A DNA stretch of 64,000 nucleotides from Mycobacterium parmense (GTDB lineage: Bacteria; Actinomycetota; Actinomycetes; Mycobacteriales; Mycobacteriaceae), in contig NZ_AP022614.1 in the NCBI RefSeq assembly GCF_010730575.1, positions 2,666,001 to 2,730,000 of the forward strand, in the 5' to 3' direction. The notes under the pieces were generated by a model. It was not told where the DNA came from. It saw only the letters and a list, made by a program, of their open reading frames with translations, and ran no database searches. Below, one piece after another: positions 63,165 through 64,000 of the stretch (position 1 is its first letter; each line of letters opens with the position of its first letter). A program made the translations under genes and the position numbers.

Positions 63165-63304
63165 GCTGTTGAGCGTGCTCGGTCACCGTCGCGGTGAGGT
63201 CACGGCCACGACACACCTCGGCCAAGACCACTCCTTTTACATCCCTGAGCCGATGTGTCAATCTGGGCGGACGCGAGGATCAGACCGAGCGTGGCGGAGG
63301 TTTC

Positions 63305-63703
63305 ATGACGGGCCAGATCCCATTCGTCGACTATCTCGTCCTCGACGACGGCGAACCGCACCTGGTCGCGCAGGAGTGCACCAGCTGCGGCGCCCGCTAC
63401 TTCGACCGGCGCAACGCCTGCGCCGGGTGTTTCGCGGCCGATTTCAAGACCGTCCCGGTCGCGACCGAGGGCACGGTGCGGGCGTTCACGATCGTCACCT
63501 TCGCCGCACCCGGGGTCCCCGTGCCGTTCGTCGCCTCCGTCGTCGACTGCGACGGCACGCAGGTCCGCGCCAACATCATCAACGTCGAACCCGATCCCGA
63601 GCACATCCGCGACGGGATGAAGGTCCGCCTCGCCACCTACCCGATGGGCGCCGACACCGCAGGTACCGAGGCGATCGGCTTCGGCTTCGAGCCCGCCGGC
63701 TAA
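63305..63703 (+). CDS. DUF35 zinc-ribbon/OB-fold protein
   Basis: 132-aa protein: zinc ribbon ECTSCGARYFDRRNACAGCF (two CxxC), then OB fold GTVRAFTIVTFAAPGVPVPFVASVVDCDGTQVRANI and MKVRLATYPMG. DUF35 proteins partner lipid-transfer/thiolase-like enzymes acting on acyl-CoA; the next gene, 26 bp on, is such a protein, so the two likely form one complex. The ATG at 63305 follows GGAGG. Confidence 0.88.
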   Translation: MTGQIPFVDYLVLDDGEPHLVAQECTSCGARYFDRRNACAGCFAADFKTVPVATEGTVRAFTIVTFAAPGVPVPFVASVVDCDGTQVRANIINVEPDPEHIRDGMKVRLATYPMGADTAGTEAIGFGFEPAG

Positions 63704-63729
63704 CCGCCCACCGACGAAGGAGACCGACG

Positions 63730-64000
63730 ATGAGCGCCAGCGACGAGATCTGGATCCTCGGCATCCGGATGACCAAGTTCGGCAAGCACCCGGACAAGGA
63801 CACCGTCGACCTCGCGGCCGAGGCCGCGACCGCCGCGCTGGCCGACGCCGGGGTCACCATGGCCGACATCGGCGTCCTGGCGGCCGGGAACCTGATGGCC
63901 GCCAACGCCGGGATCGGCCAGCAGCTGCAGAAGCAGATCGGCCAGACCGGCATCCCGGTCTACAACGTGGCCAACGCCTGCGCCACCGGGGCGACCGCGC
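63730..64000 (+). CDS. Thiolase-like lipid-transfer protein, N-terminal part
   Basis: First 90 codons of an Ltp/SCP-x-type thiolase, cut by the window end. The N-terminus reads MSASDEIWILGIRMTKFGKH, then DTVDLAAEAATAALADAGVTMADI. YNVANACATGATA at the edge contains the expected nucleophile Cys. The ATG at 63730 follows AAGGAG. With the preceding DUF35 gene it forms the second Ltp-DUF35 pair of the window; the first (25769/27014) is divergently arranged and has an atypical Cys region. Confidence 0.87.
   Translation, partial: MSASDEIWILGIRMTKFGKHPDKDTVDLAAEAATAALADAGVTMADIGVLAAGNLMAANAGIGQQLQKQIGQTGIPVYNVANACATGATA

Overview
The window is chromosomal DNA from a high-GC actinobacterium and almost certainly a slow-growing Mycobacterium (Mycobacterium avium complex or a close relative; species not resolvable by eye). 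The basis is gene-for-gene agreement with the M. tuberculosis order Rv3043c to Rv3065: ctaD, fecB, adhC, Rv3046c, Rv3047c-like, nrdF2, Rv3049c, Rv3050c, nrdE-nrdI-nrdH, Rv3054c, Rv3055, dinB (dinP), Rv3057c, Rv3058c, cyp136, Rv3060c, fadE22, ligB, cstA, a DoxX protein (Rv3064c position) and mmr. No rRNA, tRNA, CRISPR array, insertion sequence or prophage was seen.

This backbone is interrupted by blocks I do not recall at these positions in M. tuberculosis. (1) 3.7-5.1 kb: a class III nucleotidyl cyclase with an N-terminal cysteine-rich domain. (2) 6.2-10.7 kb: a TetR-controlled CrtI/phytoene-dehydrogenase-like oxidase, a SRPBCC-TetR pair and a universal stress protein. (3) 22.3-24.2 kb: a stand-alone LeuA regulatory domain behind a putative leader-peptide attenuator, a tiny lipoprotein and a MEDS-HATPase anti-sigma-type protein. 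(4) 25.8-30.4 kb: a thiolase-like/DUF35 pair and an SDR around fadE22. (5) 34.4-52.6 kb: an ~18 kb island between cstA and the DoxX gene. After mmr the order departs again, with a type III PKS-methyltransferase-flavoprotein operon (55.9-58.6 kb), a glycogen phosphorylase and a second DUF35-thiolase pair cut by the window end.

The most unusual region is 37.2-46.2 kb, a divergent six-gene module in which every same-strand junction is a 4-bp GTGA or ATGA overlap. Leftward run a 496-aa unknown protein, a 177-aa unknown protein, a 1065-aa cyclase-ATPase-helical-repeat sensor and a 679-aa FAD oxidoreductase. Rightward run a 225-aa protein with a beta-sandwich-like tail and an E-type polyprenyl diphosphate synthase. 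Three otherwise unrelated proteins of the module share a helical, Trp-containing segment. An Hsp70-like ATPase and a nitroreductase lie beside it. Next to it (46.3-52.6 kb) is a coupled acyl-CoA degradation operon: thiolase, enoyl-CoA hydratase, alpha-methylacyl-CoA racemase-like enzyme and ACAD10/11-type dehydrogenase, facing a separate APH-type kinase and an SDR.

Regulation is readable in many places. Two phased NrdR boxes with near-identical promoters precede both nrdF2 and nrdHIE. Perfect inverted repeats flank several TetR genes. Several genes look leaderless, with a TANNNT box 6-7 nt before the start codon. A three-copy 56-bp tandem repeat lies exactly between the stop codons of dinB and the facing SDR. 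Three gene relics (an F420-dependent LLM oxidoreductase, an MmpL transporter and a TetR N-terminus) mark past rearrangements beside the accessory blocks.
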